Source: JAKAVN01 sp963796565
GTDB taxonomy: Bacteria > Desulfobacterota > Binatia > Binatales > Binataceae
Reading direction: 5' to 3'
Assembly (NCBI GenBank): GCA_963796565.1
Contig: CAWCMA010000005.1
Location: 248,001 to 312,000 of the forward strand
DNA: 64,000 nt
The notes below the pieces were generated by a model, which was not told where the DNA came from, made no database searches, and was given only the letters and a program-made list of their open reading frames with translations. Position numbers and translations under genes: made by a program. Below, in pieces: positions 26,861-36,294 of the stretch (position 1 is its first letter; each line of letters starts with the position of its first letter).

Positions 26861-28519
26861 ATGATTGCGCCAAACACCATAGTCGGCAGCCGCTACCGCG
26901 TCGTAAAGCCGCTCGGCGGCGGCGGGATGAAGCTGGTCTACCTGGCCGAAGACCTGCGCCTGGCGGCGCGCCGCTGCGCGCTGGCCGAAGTGATCGACAA
27001 CTTCACCAATCCCGACGCGCAGCGCCAGGCGGTCGACGCCTTCCAGCGTGAGGCGGATATGCTGGCGCGGCTCAACAACGAGCACATCCCCCGCGTCTTC
27101 GACCGCTTCAGCGAAGAAAACCGTCACTACCTGGTGATGGAATATATCGACGGCGCGACGCTCGAGGAGGAGATGAAGCAGACGGGCGGGCGGCTGGCCG
27201 AGCCGCGCGTCATCGACATCGCGCTGCAAATTCTCGATACGCTCGAGTATCTGCACGGGCTCGAGCCGCCGGTAATCTATCGCGATCTCAAGCCCTCCAA
27301 CGTGATGATGATGAGCAGCGGGCAGGCCAAGCTCATCGACTTCGGCATCGCGCGCCATTTTCAGCCGCTGCAGAACGCGACCATGATCGGCACCCAGGGG
27401 TACGCGCCGCCCGAGCAATATCGCGGCAAAGTCGAGCAGCGTTCGGACCTCTACGCGCTGGGCGCAACGATGCATCATGCGCTCTCCGGGCGCGACCCGG
27501 CCAACGAGGCTCCGTTCAGCTTTCCACCGCTCGGCACGCTATGTCCCGAGGTCAACCACGTGCTGGCGACGCTGGTCGACGACGCCCTCGCCTACGACGT
27601 CGAGCGCAGGGTACCCAGCGCGGAGGAATTCAAGCGCCGGCTGGCCGACATTCGCGACGGCGTCGCTCCGACAAGCGCTCCGGCGTCATCGTCGACGGCC
27701 AGCCACGCGGACCACGAACTACGTCCGCCAGCTCCGGGCCCATCACAATCGACTGCGCCGTCCCAGGTGGCTTCCAGCCCCGCCCGCTCGCAGCTTCGGC
27801 TGCCGTTGGGAAACCCCGGCGCGTCGCGGCCCGCATCGCCTTCCGCGCCGACGGTGCTCCGTACGACATCGGAGATGAGTTGCGCGCGATGCGGCCGTTC
27901 GATTCCCATAGACTCACACTTCTGTTCTTTCTGCGGCGCGAAAGTGACTATCGCGATCGCCGAGGCCAGGGTCGCCCCCGATCACGACGCCGAAACCGTG
28001 CTGCTCTCGGTGCCGCCCTCGGTCCACGACGGGCCGCGCGTTCCGCCCCGCGACGCGCACCCGCCCCATCGTAGGTACAGTGCGCGCCGTCCCATCCTGA
28101 TGCTGGTGCTGATCTTCGCAGGCGCTTTCACGGCAGTGAAGGTGGTTTCGTGCCTGAACCTTATTGGTAACTATTCGGGCGATACCTCTCCCGACGCGAC
28201 GCGCGCCGACACGCCCGCACCCGGAGCGCTCGCGCCTGACGCGTCGGCACCTGACGCGGAGCCCCAGGGCTCCGCGCCTGATTCTCCGCCTTCCACTTCA
28301 AGCTTTCTTTCCGCCCGGCTGGAGGCTTTCCGCGCGGCGCTCGACGCCAGCGGCTATAGCAGCGTGCGCTTCAGGATGGTGGGCGACACGATGGTCCTGA
28401 CGGGAACAGTTCCGACGGCGACCGATGAAGCAATGGTGCAGATGCTCGCGTTGAACATCGCGGGTGTGGCCTCGCTCAAGGATCGTATCCAGGTGCGGAA
28501 CGGCTTCGCCGGTCCATAG
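26861..28519 (+). CDS. Membrane Ser/Thr protein kinase with WNK-like lysine placement, zinc ribbon and BON domain
   Basis: A 552-residue protein. Residues 11-262 form a Hanks-type kinase domain with Glu64 in the C helix, YRDLKPSN (Asp142, Asn147), DFG (160-162) and the APPEQ segment. The glycine-rich loop reads GGGGMKLVY (19-27), so its third glycine position is Lys24. The beta-3 strand reads CALAEV (39-44), with Ala42 where the ATP-binding lysine normally sits. No lysine occurs between 24 and 106. A Pro/Ser linker, a zinc ribbon (CxxC at 341-344 and 355-358), one transmembrane helix (about 411-430) and a C-terminal BON-like domain (about 484-546) follow. It is probably a membrane kinase whose BON domain senses the periplasmic side. 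It is last in the operon with FHA and zinc-ribbon genes. Confidence 0.87.
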   Translation: MIAPNTIVGSRYRVVKPLGGGGMKLVYLAEDLRLAARRCALAEVIDNFTNPDAQRQAVDAFQREADMLARLNNEHIPRVFDRFSEENRHYLVMEYIDGATLEEEMKQTGGRLAEPRVIDIALQILDTLEYLHGLEPPVIYRDLKPSNVMMMSSGQAKLIDFGIARHFQPLQNATMIGTQGYAPPEQYRGKVEQRSDLYALGATMHHALSGRDPANEAPFSFPPLGTLCPEVNHVLATLVDDALAYDVERRVPSAEEFKRRLADIRDGVAPTSAPASSSTASHADHELRPPAPGPSQSTAPSQVASSPARSQLRLPLGNPGASRPASPSAPTVLRTTSEMSCARCGRSIPIDSHFCSFCGAKVTIAIAEARVAPDHDAETVLLSVPPSVHDGPRVPPRDAHPPHRRYSARRPILMLVLIFAGAFTAVKVVSCLNLIGNYSGDTSPDATRADTPAPGALAPDASAPDAEPQGSAPDSPPSTSSFLSARLEAFRAALDASGYSSVRFRMVGDTMVLTGTVPTATDEAMVQMLALNIAGVASLKDRIQVRNGFAGP

Positions 28520-28629
28520 GGCAGCCGTCGAAACGAGACAGTCCGTCAAGCTACCGCAAATCGCTTTTCGCCCGCGACTCGCGAAGCGGCATTCCAAGGC
28601 ACGCCGGCAAATGTGAGAATCATTGCGCT

Positions 28630-29304
28630 ATGCTCATCGACTTGCACGTTCATACTCTGCTCTCTTCGGATTCCAACATCGCGCCCGAGCTATACGTGGA
28701 GGCCGCCGCGCGCGGCCCGCGCCGCCTGGACGCCATCTGCTTCACCGAGCATCGTCTGTTCCCGGCCGATCCGGATCTCGACAAGCGCTACGCCGAGCTG
28801 ACGGAGCAGTTTGGCGTGATGGTGTTCAAGGGTATCGAGGCCGACACCAACCTGGGCCATCTGCTGCTGTTCGGGGTGACGCGCGAAGTGCTTCGCCGCT
28901 TCGACCTGAGCTCGCGGATGCTCAAAAGCGACGTTCTGATCGAGGTCGTCCACGGCGAGGGCGGAATCGCGATCCCGGCGCATCCGTTTCGCGACTCGGG
29001 CTTCGGTCCACAGCTTGACGATCTGCTGGCGCGCCACGGCGCGGCGCTCGGCGTGATCGAGGCGCTCAACGGGCAGAACTCGCCGCGCGAGAACGAAGCG
29101 GCCCTGATCGCGACGGAGAAACTCGGCCTGGTCGGCGTCGGCGGCAGCGACGCCCATTTCGTGACCCCGAAATGGTTTCTCACCTGCGCGACCGAGCTGG
29201 AGCGCCAGGTAGGCGACGTCGAAGGGCTGTGCGCCGAGCTGCGCGCCGGACGCGCCCGCCCCTTCCGCTTCGACGACGCGGCAACTCCGCCGACCGACGC
29301 ATAG
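28630..29304 (+). CDS. PHP-domain metal-dependent hydrolase
   Basis: A 224-residue PHP-superfamily protein. It begins MLIDLHVHTLLSSDS, the classic HxH metal-binding start, and has CFTEHR, FKGIEADTNLGHLL, a late HPFRDSG segment and GGSDAHF, giving the expected set of metal-binding His, Asp and Glu residues. Short stand-alone PHP proteins act as phosphoesterases on nucleotides or small phosphates. The specific substrate cannot be inferred. It has its own 110-bp upstream gap after the kinase gene and is convergent with the dehydrogenase gene. Confidence 0.85.
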   Translation: MLIDLHVHTLLSSDSNIAPELYVEAAARGPRRLDAICFTEHRLFPADPDLDKRYAELTEQFGVMVFKGIEADTNLGHLLLFGVTREVLRRFDLSSRMLKSDVLIEVVHGEGGIAIPAHPFRDSGFGPQLDDLLARHGAALGVIEALNGQNSPRENEAALIATEKLGLVGVGGSDAHFVTPKWFLTCATELERQVGDVEGLCAELRAGRARPFRFDDAATPPTDA

Positions 29305-29399
29305 TGAGCGGCGCAAGTGCTTCTGCGGTTCTCCTTAGCGCTGCGAGTCCGCTTCGCACAGGATGACCGGGAAGCTCTCGGACTATGATGAGCTTCCGC

Positions 29400-30485
29400 T
29401 CAGCCACGCCACGGCTCTACCAGGATTTTCGCGTGCCGCTCGGGCGAGGCCAGGTCTTCGAACGCCTGCGCCACACCCTCGACCCCGACCTTGCCGGTCA
29501 CCAGCGGGTCGCCGTTGACGGTGCCTTCGGCCAGGTTGCGCAGCGTAGTGGCAAACTCCTCGCCGGTATAACCGAGCACGAACTGGAGATTCAGTTCCTT
29601 GTTGATGCCGAACAGCGGCTCGATATGATCGCGCTCCATGCACACGCCGACCACTACCATCCGCGCGTGGGCCGGAGCCGCAGCCATTATCGACTCGATC
29701 ACTCCGGGCACTCCGACGCATTCGAAAATCACCGCGGGCCGGCGCGGCGGCCCCGGCATCCATGGCGGCAGTTGCGGCGCGCGTGCGGGGTCGGCGTAGA
29801 CGGCGAGCTCACTCCAGCTATCGTAGGGCGACTTTTCCTTGGGATCGACCACGACGTCGGCGCCCATCTGCAGCGCGAGCTGACGGCGGCGCGGCGAGAA
29901 ATCCGCGGCGACGATCGGATGCGCGCCCTTGAGCTTGAGCGCGGCGATAACCGCCAATCCCACCGGACCGCATCCGATTACCAGCGGCGCGTCGTCCTTC
30001 TCCAGCCGTGCCTTGGCCACCGCGTGATAGCCGACCGCGAGTGGCTCGGTCAGCGCGGCGCGCTCGGTCGCAAGGCCGTTGGGTACTTCGAGCAGCAGCT
30101 TTTCGGTCAGGCGCATGAATTCGCCGTAGCCGCCGGGATGATCATTTGAATAGCCGACCGTCTCGACACCGGTGGGCCGGATGAGCACGGGCATCGCGCA
30201 CACCCGGGCGCCGGGCTTAAAGCGGCGCTGGGTCTGCGGCCCGTAATCGACGACCTCGGCGCAAAACTCGTGGCCCATCACGATGTCGCGTTTGAGATCC
30301 ATGATGAACGGGCCGCCGGAACGGCGCGCCCCTTCGACCAGTTTTTCCGCATGCTTGAGCGCATGCAGGTCGGAACCGCAGATTCCGCAAGCGAGCGTCT
30401 TGACCAGCGCCTCGCCAGGGCCCGGCGCGGGCGTCGCAACATCGTCGACCACCAGCTTCTTGTTACGCATCACCGCAGCGCGCAT
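29400..30485 (-). CDS. Zinc-dependent alcohol dehydrogenase-family protein (MDR) without structural zinc lobe
   Basis: A 361-residue medium-chain dehydrogenase/reductase. Catalytic zinc ligands are Cys36 in CGICGSD and His72-Glu73 in GHEF. The Rossmann motif is GCGPVG (171-176), with VAADFSPRR after it; Asp near 195 favours NAD. The four-cysteine structural zinc loop expected around residues 95-115 is absent. The gene is monocistronic and is followed by the convergent PHP gene. Relatives oxidise alcohols or polyols or act on carbonyl compounds; the substrate is unknown. Confidence 0.87.
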   Translation of the reverse strand: MRAAVMRNKKLVVDDVATPAPGPGEALVKTLACGICGSDLHALKHAEKLVEGARRSGGPFIMDLKRDIVMGHEFCAEVVDYGPQTQRRFKPGARVCAMPVLIRPTGVETVGYSNDHPGGYGEFMRLTEKLLLEVPNGLATERAALTEPLAVGYHAVAKARLEKDDAPLVIGCGPVGLAVIAALKLKGAHPIVAADFSPRRRQLALQMGADVVVDPKEKSPYDSWSELAVYADPARAPQLPPWMPGPPRRPAVIFECVGVPGVIESIMAAAPAHARMVVVGVCMERDHIEPLFGINKELNLQFVLGYTGEEFATTLRNLAEGTVNGDPLVTGKVGVEGVAQAFEDLASPERHAKILVEPWRG

Positions 30486-30588
30486 AGCGTTGTCCTCCGA
30501 GTGAGTGTTCCGTAGGTCCCCGAAGACTTTGTATCACTTCAGGGCGGTTGCTAGGCAACCGCTGGATTTCTCGACCCTGATTACTGGT

Positions 30589-31977
30589 TCAGACCTCGAG
30601 CGCGACCGGTTTCTTCAGGACGTAAGTCAGGACGAGATAGTAAAGGGCACCGATAGCAATCCAGCACGCTCCCAGGATCTTCGCGGCATTGTCCATTTCG
30701 TAGAGAACGTAGGCAATAACCGTGAATCCTGCCATCGGCAAGATCAGGTGGCGTAGCCACGCGCCACTGCGTTGGCGAACGAAGTAATAATTGATCACCG
30801 AAAGATGAAGCAGCAGGAAACTGGTAAGCGCACCGAAATTGACGACTCTGGTCAGATCATCCACGCGCGATGCGAAGAACAGCCCAACCATCAAGGACAC
30901 ACCGGCGACGTCCAGCGTGCTGACGTACGGGGTCTTATAGCGCGGATGAATCCTGGCCAACACCGCGGGCAACTTGCCATCGCGCGCCATGGCGAAAAGA
31001 ATGCGCGCCACGGCGGCCTGCGCGACCAGGGCATTGGCGATCCCCGAGGCGACAACCACTGCACCGATCGTGATGAGGCGTAGCCAGGCTCCCCCGGCTC
31101 GTTCCGAAATCTCGTAAAACGCCGTCGCCGCCGAGGAGAAGTGCATGCCCTGCGCCAAGTCGGTAGCGATCCAGGTTTGCAGCATAAAAAGCCCGCCGAT
31201 CAATGCGAGCGACAGCAGCGTGGCGCGAGCCACCGCGCCCTGACCGCCGCGGCTCTCTTCGGAGAGCGTGGAGATTCCATCAAAACCGAGAAACGAGAGC
31301 ACCGCGATCGATGTGGCGCCCACCACCGTAGCAAATGAAAATACACTCGGGTTGTAGATCGGCCTGAGGGTCAAGCGACCGGCGCCGCGACCGTGGTACA
31401 GCGCGATCAGCCCAAAGGCGACAAACAGCGACAGCGCGATCAGTTCCATGATCAGCATGTACCAATTGACGCGCGCCGTGAACTGGATCCCGAGGAGGTT
31501 CACGACCGCATTAAAGCTGATGAATCCCAAGAGCCACGCCCACTCGGGCATGCCTGGGAGCAGCCCCCGCAGCGCAATGGCGCTGAATATGTACAAAAGC
31601 GCCGGGACAAGAATGTAATCCAGCAGAATCAGCCAGCCGGAGAAGAAGCCGGCGAGATCATGCAAGCCCCGTTGTGCGTAAGTGTATACCGAGCCGGCCA
31701 GCGGAAACGCGCGCGATATGGAAGCGTAACTCAGGGCGGTGAAAAACATCCCGACGAGACCGACCAAATAGGCGAGCGGGACCATGCCTTTGGAATCACT
31801 CCAGACGAAGCCGAATACGGAATATGGTGCGATGGGCACCATAAAGATCATGCCGTATACGACCAAATCCCGAGTGGTGAGCGTGCGATGTAACTGCTCC
31901 TGGTAGCCAAACTGCTCCAGGCGAGAACTGGGATCCAGCGCCTGTGCCGCGAGCCCCGGCTCGTAATCGGAGGGCAC
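30589..31977 (-). CDS. APC-superfamily amino acid permease
   Basis: A 462-residue, roughly 12-helix transporter of the AA_permease_2 type. The first helix region VVYGMIFMVPIAPYSVFG, the SVYTYAQRGL segment after helix 2 and the FLGFDGISTLSEES motif in the helix 6 region match amino-acid/polyamine permeases, where these broken helices bind substrate. The iminopeptidase gene lies just upstream in the same orientation, with 4 bp between its stop and this start. Co-transcription suggests uptake of a proline-containing or other amino acid or small peptide-derived substrate (inference). Confidence 0.9.
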   Translation of the reverse strand: MPSDYEPGLAAQALDPSSRLEQFGYQEQLHRTLTTRDLVVYGMIFMVPIAPYSVFGFVWSDSKGMVPLAYLVGLVGMFFTALSYASISRAFPLAGSVYTYAQRGLHDLAGFFSGWLILLDYILVPALLYIFSAIALRGLLPGMPEWAWLLGFISFNAVVNLLGIQFTARVNWYMLIMELIALSLFVAFGLIALYHGRGAGRLTLRPIYNPSVFSFATVVGATSIAVLSFLGFDGISTLSEESRGGQGAVARATLLSLALIGGLFMLQTWIATDLAQGMHFSSAATAFYEISERAGGAWLRLITIGAVVVASGIANALVAQAAVARILFAMARDGKLPAVLARIHPRYKTPYVSTLDVAGVSLMVGLFFASRVDDLTRVVNFGALTSFLLLHLSVINYYFVRQRSGAWLRHLILPMAGFTVIAYVLYEMDNAAKILGACWIAIGALYYLVLTYVLKKPVALEV

Positions 31978-31981
31978 GGGT

Positions 31982-32974
31982 TTACGATCGCTCGCGATCG
32001 ACGTCCTGAAGAAAGCCGATTAAGCCGGCAAAGTACCTTTGCTGATCGTCGTACATCGTAAGGTGGCTGCCGTCGGGGCAATACAGATAGCGGCCGTGCG
32101 TCAGGCTGCGAGCCATCTCTTCCATGTGGGCCGGATCCATCGTGTCATGGCGCGCCCCGATAGTCAGACTCGGAATGCCTATATGACGCAGATCATTGGT
32201 CCGGTCCCATTGCATCAGTTTGCCACTGGCGCCGAGTTCACTCGGCCCCTGCATCGGGATGTAGACCTTTGAATTGAGGTGTTTAAAAGTCCGCTCGACC
32301 GGATCCGGCCACTCGCCAGGCGGCAGGCGCAACACGTGATGAATGTAATGGTGTTGCATCAGCAATTCCATGTAACGCGGGTTCGCGTAATCCTTGACCG
32401 CTTCAAGCTGCTTAATCTCCGTAAGCCCTGCCGGATCCATCGTGGGCATGAGCACAGTCTCGGCGTAGGCGTTATAGGCGGGGAAACTTGCCATCATATT
32501 CGAGATCACCAATCCCTTGAGGTGCTGCTGATACCGCAGCGCGTACTCGATGGCGAGTACTCCACCCCACGAATGGCCGAGCAGAAAGAAATTGGTGGCG
32601 TCCAGCCCGAGTGCCAGCCGCACCTGTTCAACCTCGTCGACGAAGCGTGAGAGTTCCCAAAGATCGTCAAAATCGGGCTGGTCGCTGTAGTAGGAACCAA
32701 GCTGGTCGTAGTAGTAGTACTCGACGCCTGCGGCGGGAAGATAGGAATCGCACGCTTCGAAGTACTCGTGCGTGCAACCAGGGCCGCCGTGCAGCAGCAG
32801 CAGTTTGATGCGCGGATTGTTGCCAACGCGTTTGGTCCAGACCTTGAATATGCCACGAGGCGTCGTGATCGGGATGCGTCGCACTCCGCCCGTGAGCCGA
32901 TCGGCGCGCGTGGAATTGTCCAGGTAGTTCGCGAGGGTCCAGGGGGCGGAAAGATCATGCGCGCTTGCCGTCAT
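31982..32974 (-). CDS. Proline iminopeptidase-like alpha/beta hydrolase (S33)
   Basis: A 330-residue S33-family hydrolase of the proline iminopeptidase/tricorn-interacting F1 type. It has the HGGPG oxyanion motif (62-66), the YYDQLGS segment, the nucleophile Ser135 in GHSWGG, a C-terminal Asp in GARHDTMDP and the His in DGSHLTMYDD. It removes N-terminal residues, typically proline, from small peptides in the cytoplasm. The ATG at 32974 has GGAG 6 nt upstream; the longer frame to 33115 lacks such support. It sits 4 bp before the amino-acid permease gene, so peptide use and amino-acid transport are probably linked. Confidence 0.88.
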   Translation of the reverse strand: MTASAHDLSAPWTLANYLDNSTRADRLTGGVRRIPITTPRGIFKVWTKRVGNNPRIKLLLLHGGPGCTHEYFEACDSYLPAAGVEYYYYDQLGSYYSDQPDFDDLWELSRFVDEVEQVRLALGLDATNFFLLGHSWGGVLAIEYALRYQQHLKGLVISNMMASFPAYNAYAETVLMPTMDPAGLTEIKQLEAVKDYANPRYMELLMQHHYIHHVLRLPPGEWPDPVERTFKHLNSKVYIPMQGPSELGASGKLMQWDRTNDLRHIGIPSLTIGARHDTMDPAHMEEMARSLTHGRYLYCPDGSHLTMYDDQQRYFAGLIGFLQDVDRERS

Positions 32975-33153
32975 ATCGATCTCCAGTCTTGTTATTGCGC
33001 AAATACCTGCCGATGCTTGACGAACTTCGCAACTGCGTAGCAGGCGCGATGCATCGAGAGCAACCAGCCTGCCCTGGGTCAACGTCGAACATCGGACGAC
33101 TCGCACTAAACTCACGTCTTCCAGTGAGGTTGAGCGGCGAACTTCGGGGGCCG

Positions 33154-35178
33154 TTACAACCCTTCAAGCGCGCGGATGAAACGGCGCAGATCGGACGGGC
33201 GGCCGGCGGCCATGATGGTGTCGCCGGGACCGAGCTTGCGGTCGGGGCTAATCGGGACAAACCCGTCGCCGCTATCGCCTGCTTTTTGCACCGCGAGCAC
33301 GCTCACGCCGAAGCGCGTGCGCGGCGCCAGCTCGACCATCGTCTTGCCCTCTGCGGTGTCGGGCACGGTGATACGCATCAAGCGATAGCCGGTTGCCCAG
33401 AAGATGCTGGTGCCGGTGTTGGCGAGCGTCGAGAGCGACACGGCCATCCGATTCAGCACCTGGCCAATCTCCTTGCGCGCGATGATGCCGGCCAGGTGAC
33501 GGCCGCGCTGACCGACCACGCTCTCCACCACGGGCAATTCCTCAAGATCTTCCGACTCCATCAATTGCGCGGCCTCGTCGAGATTGGAGTCGCCGCTCAC
33601 CACCGGGCAGTTGCGCCGGCAGATGTCGTAGGCGTTAACCAGTCCGGCCACGTCTTCCTGGCTGCCCAGCATCGCAACCAGGTCGCGCGTCACGATCAGG
33701 CCGACCAGTCCGCCCGCATCATCGACCACCGGCAGAGTCGTCTGCGCGGTGTCGCCCGCCGCCCGGAGAACTTCCACGAGCGGAGCGTTGGAGTGCACGA
33801 CCGCGGGATCGTGCGTCATCACGCTTTCGACCGGGATTTGCGTCAGCACCATCCGCTCGCGGCCGATCTCGAGCGTCTTGCCCTCGCGCGCCAGGCGATA
33901 GGTATCGATGGACTCGTGCTCGAGCGAGCGCGCGACCACCAGCGCCGTCACTACCGCGATCATCGCGGGCAGCGCGATCTGATAGTCCTGGGTCATGTCG
34001 AGCAGCAGAAAAAGCGCGGTCAGCGGCGCGTGCGTCACACCGCACAGGAACGTGCTCAGTCCGACCAGCGCGTACGACCCGCGCGGCCCTATCAGTTTCG
34101 GCAGCATCGAAGCCATCGAGCGCTGAAACGTAGCGCCCGCCATCGTGCCGATGAAGAACGTCGGACCGAATACGCCGCCCGGCGCGCCGCATCCGAGCGA
34201 CACGCTGGAGGTGAAGAACTTGGCCGCAGTCAGCGCGAGCGTCACTCGGATGCCGAATTTGCCCTGCATCGCGTCATTGATCATCGGGTAGCCGTCGGAG
34301 AGATTCTGCGGCAACGGGATCGCGACCAAGCCGACCACCAGCAGGCCCAACGCCAGGCGCGCCCACTGCGGCACTTTCATTCTGCGAAAGGCGGCCGCGG
34401 TAGCATGGAAGAAATGAATGTAGGCGGCGCCGAGCGCCCCCATCAAGACGCCCATTAAGGCGTAGGACAACAGTTCCCAGTAACTGCGCATCACAAAGAC
34501 CGGGCTCTGGAAAACTGCAAAGTCGCCCGTAACCGCGCGCGAAAAGACTACGGCGCTTACGGTCGAGACCAGCAACAGCGTCAGGTTGCTGAGCTCGGTT
34601 TCGCCGAGCAGAACTATCTCCTGCGCAAACAGCACGCCGCCGACCGGAGCGTTGAAGGTGGTGGCAATTCCGGCCCCAGCGCCGGCCGCTATCAGAACCT
34701 TCGCGCGGTCGGCCGGTAAGCGACGCAATTGCGCGACCGCCGAGCCGATCGCTCCGCCGATTTGGGCAATTGGTCCCTCGCGTCCGACCGAGGCGCCGCA
34801 GCCGAGCGACAACGCCGCACCCAGCGCCTTGAGCAGTATCCAGCGCCGCTTGATGCGCGCGCTGCCGAGATTCACCATCTCGAGAAAATTCGGAAAGCCG
34901 TAGCCGAGGACGTCGCCCGGAAACAGCCGGTCGAGCAGGATCATCCCGACCCCGCCGCTCAGCAACACAACCGGCACCAGCCCCAGCCGCAAGCCGCCGT
35001 GGGCGATCTCAAGCGCGCCCCATTCCAGTCCCAGAAAAACCCAGGTAAAGAAATCGATGAACGCGCGAAACCCCAGATTGCCAAGCGCGGCCAGCACGCC
35101 GACCATCGCCGCCAGCAGGATTTGCAGCGTGTAGTTGAACTCGTCAGTGCGTAGCGACAGCGGCCGCGATACCCGCAT
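33154..35178 (-). CDS. CLC-family chloride channel/transporter with CBS pair and TrkA-C domain
   Basis: A 674-residue protein: CLC membrane domain (about 15-425), tandem CBS domains (about 445-570) and a TrkA_C/RCK_C domain (about 590-670). The gating glutamate is present as Glu134 in GREGP, and GGVFGP is intact. Two ion-path residues differ from E. coli ClcA. The first selectivity loop is GYGFP (Tyr93 at the Ser107 position), and the internal proton glutamate (Glu203) aligns with Ile188 after Glu187. Coupled Cl-/H+ exchange is therefore doubtful. CBS and TrkA-C domains suggest regulation by nucleotides. Confidence 0.92.
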   Translation of the reverse strand: MRVSRPLSLRTDEFNYTLQILLAAMVGVLAALGNLGFRAFIDFFTWVFLGLEWGALEIAHGGLRLGLVPVVLLSGGVGMILLDRLFPGDVLGYGFPNFLEMVNLGSARIKRRWILLKALGAALSLGCGASVGREGPIAQIGGAIGSAVAQLRRLPADRAKVLIAAGAGAGIATTFNAPVGGVLFAQEIVLLGETELSNLTLLLVSTVSAVVFSRAVTGDFAVFQSPVFVMRSYWELLSYALMGVLMGALGAAYIHFFHATAAAFRRMKVPQWARLALGLLVVGLVAIPLPQNLSDGYPMINDAMQGKFGIRVTLALTAAKFFTSSVSLGCGAPGGVFGPTFFIGTMAGATFQRSMASMLPKLIGPRGSYALVGLSTFLCGVTHAPLTALFLLLDMTQDYQIALPAMIAVVTALVVARSLEHESIDTYRLAREGKTLEIGRERMVLTQIPVESVMTHDPAVVHSNAPLVEVLRAAGDTAQTTLPVVDDAGGLVGLIVTRDLVAMLGSQEDVAGLVNAYDICRRNCPVVSGDSNLDEAAQLMESEDLEELPVVESVVGQRGRHLAGIIARKEIGQVLNRMAVSLSTLANTGTSIFWATGYRLMRITVPDTAEGKTMVELAPRTRFGVSVLAVQKAGDSGDGFVPISPDRKLGPGDTIMAAGRPSDLRRFIRALEGL

Positions 35179-35254
35179 CAGCCAGATCCCTCCTCATCCT
35201 CCTCGCGCAAGGGAAGGTCCGCCGCGTGGCTGCGGCGCCTTGCCCGGCCATACG

Positions 35255-36136
35255 TTACACGCTAAGGAAGCGATGTACGACGGCGAGGAACTCCGCGAGC
35301 TGGTCGTGATGGACCCAGTGGCCGGCCTTGCGAATCGTCACCAGCTCGGCGGTGCGGAACGAATCCAGGCGCCCGTCGCGCTCCCAATCACCGGCCCACG
35401 ACTCGTCGCCCCGCACCAGCAGCGTCGGGCAGCGGATGCGGCTCCAGATTTCGGTCGCGTCCTTGAGGTTGAACAGATAGGGCGAATGGGCGCGCGTGTA
35501 GTTGTCGAACTTCCACGAGTAGGTGCCGTTCTCGTTGCGCCGCACGCCGTGGATCGTCAGATGACGCGCCTGATCGGGACTGAGATGCGGGTTGGCGACG
35601 CGCATCCGCTCCAGCGCTTCCTCGATGTTCGGGTACTCGCGCGGCTTGCGCTGGGCGAGCGCACGCATGTCGCCCACCCAGTTTTCCATCCGCTCGTAAG
35701 CCGGCGTCTCGCGCAGCATCGCGGAGGGCGGCCCCAGGCCCTCGATCGCGACCAGCGCCTTGACCGAATCGGGGAACACGCCGGCCGCCTGTAGCGCGAC
35801 GCCCGCGCCCAGCGAATGGCCGATCAACGTGACCGGCCCGGCGGCGATCGCGCTCATGAGCTGATGAAGATCGAGCACATGATCGATCATCGCGTAGCTG
35901 CCGCCCACTGCCCAGTCGGAATCGCCATGGCCGCGAAGGTCGGGTGCGATCAGATGGAAATGCCGGCGCAACTCGAGCGCGACCCAGTCCCAGTTGCGGC
36001 AATGGTCACGCCCGCCGTGCACCAGGATCGCCATCGGCTTGTCCGCGTTGCCCCAGTCAACGTAGTGAAGCTTGAGCCGCTGGGAATAAAAGTAGTGCGA
36101 AGTGGGACCGATAATATCCGCGATCACATCCGCCAT
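35255..36136 (-). CDS. Alpha/beta hydrolase
   Basis: A 293-residue alpha/beta-hydrolase. It has the HGGRDHCRNWD oxyanion region, PDLRGHGDSD, the nucleophile elbow GHSLGAG, an acid residue in the LLVRGDES segment and His in KAGHWVHHDQ. These are typical of the esterase/haloalkane dehalogenase/epoxide hydrolase group. The ATG at 36136 is preceded by AAAGGAGG at 5 nt. The substrate is unknown. It lies between the aminotransferase and CLC genes on the same strand with gaps of 158 and 76 bp, so operon membership is uncertain. Confidence 0.87.
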   Translation of the reverse strand: MADVIADIIGPTSHYFYSQRLKLHYVDWGNADKPMAILVHGGRDHCRNWDWVALELRRHFHLIAPDLRGHGDSDWAVGGSYAMIDHVLDLHQLMSAIAAGPVTLIGHSLGAGVALQAAGVFPDSVKALVAIEGLGPPSAMLRETPAYERMENWVGDMRALAQRKPREYPNIEEALERMRVANPHLSPDQARHLTIHGVRRNENGTYSWKFDNYTRAHSPYLFNLKDATEIWSRIRCPTLLVRGDESWAGDWERDGRLDSFRTAELVTIRKAGHWVHHDQLAEFLAVVHRFLSV

Positions 36137-36294
36137 GGCGCCTCCTTTGGCCGTCCGCCCGGCCCTGCCCCGTCCGCGCCCATCCGCCAGGACGGGCGGG
36201 TACGGAACCAGCCCTATAATCCAATCGAAAGCGGGCCGAGCCGCAAGGGCTGATTGCAAGCCCCACGATGAGTTTGTCCGCTACGCGAACTAAG

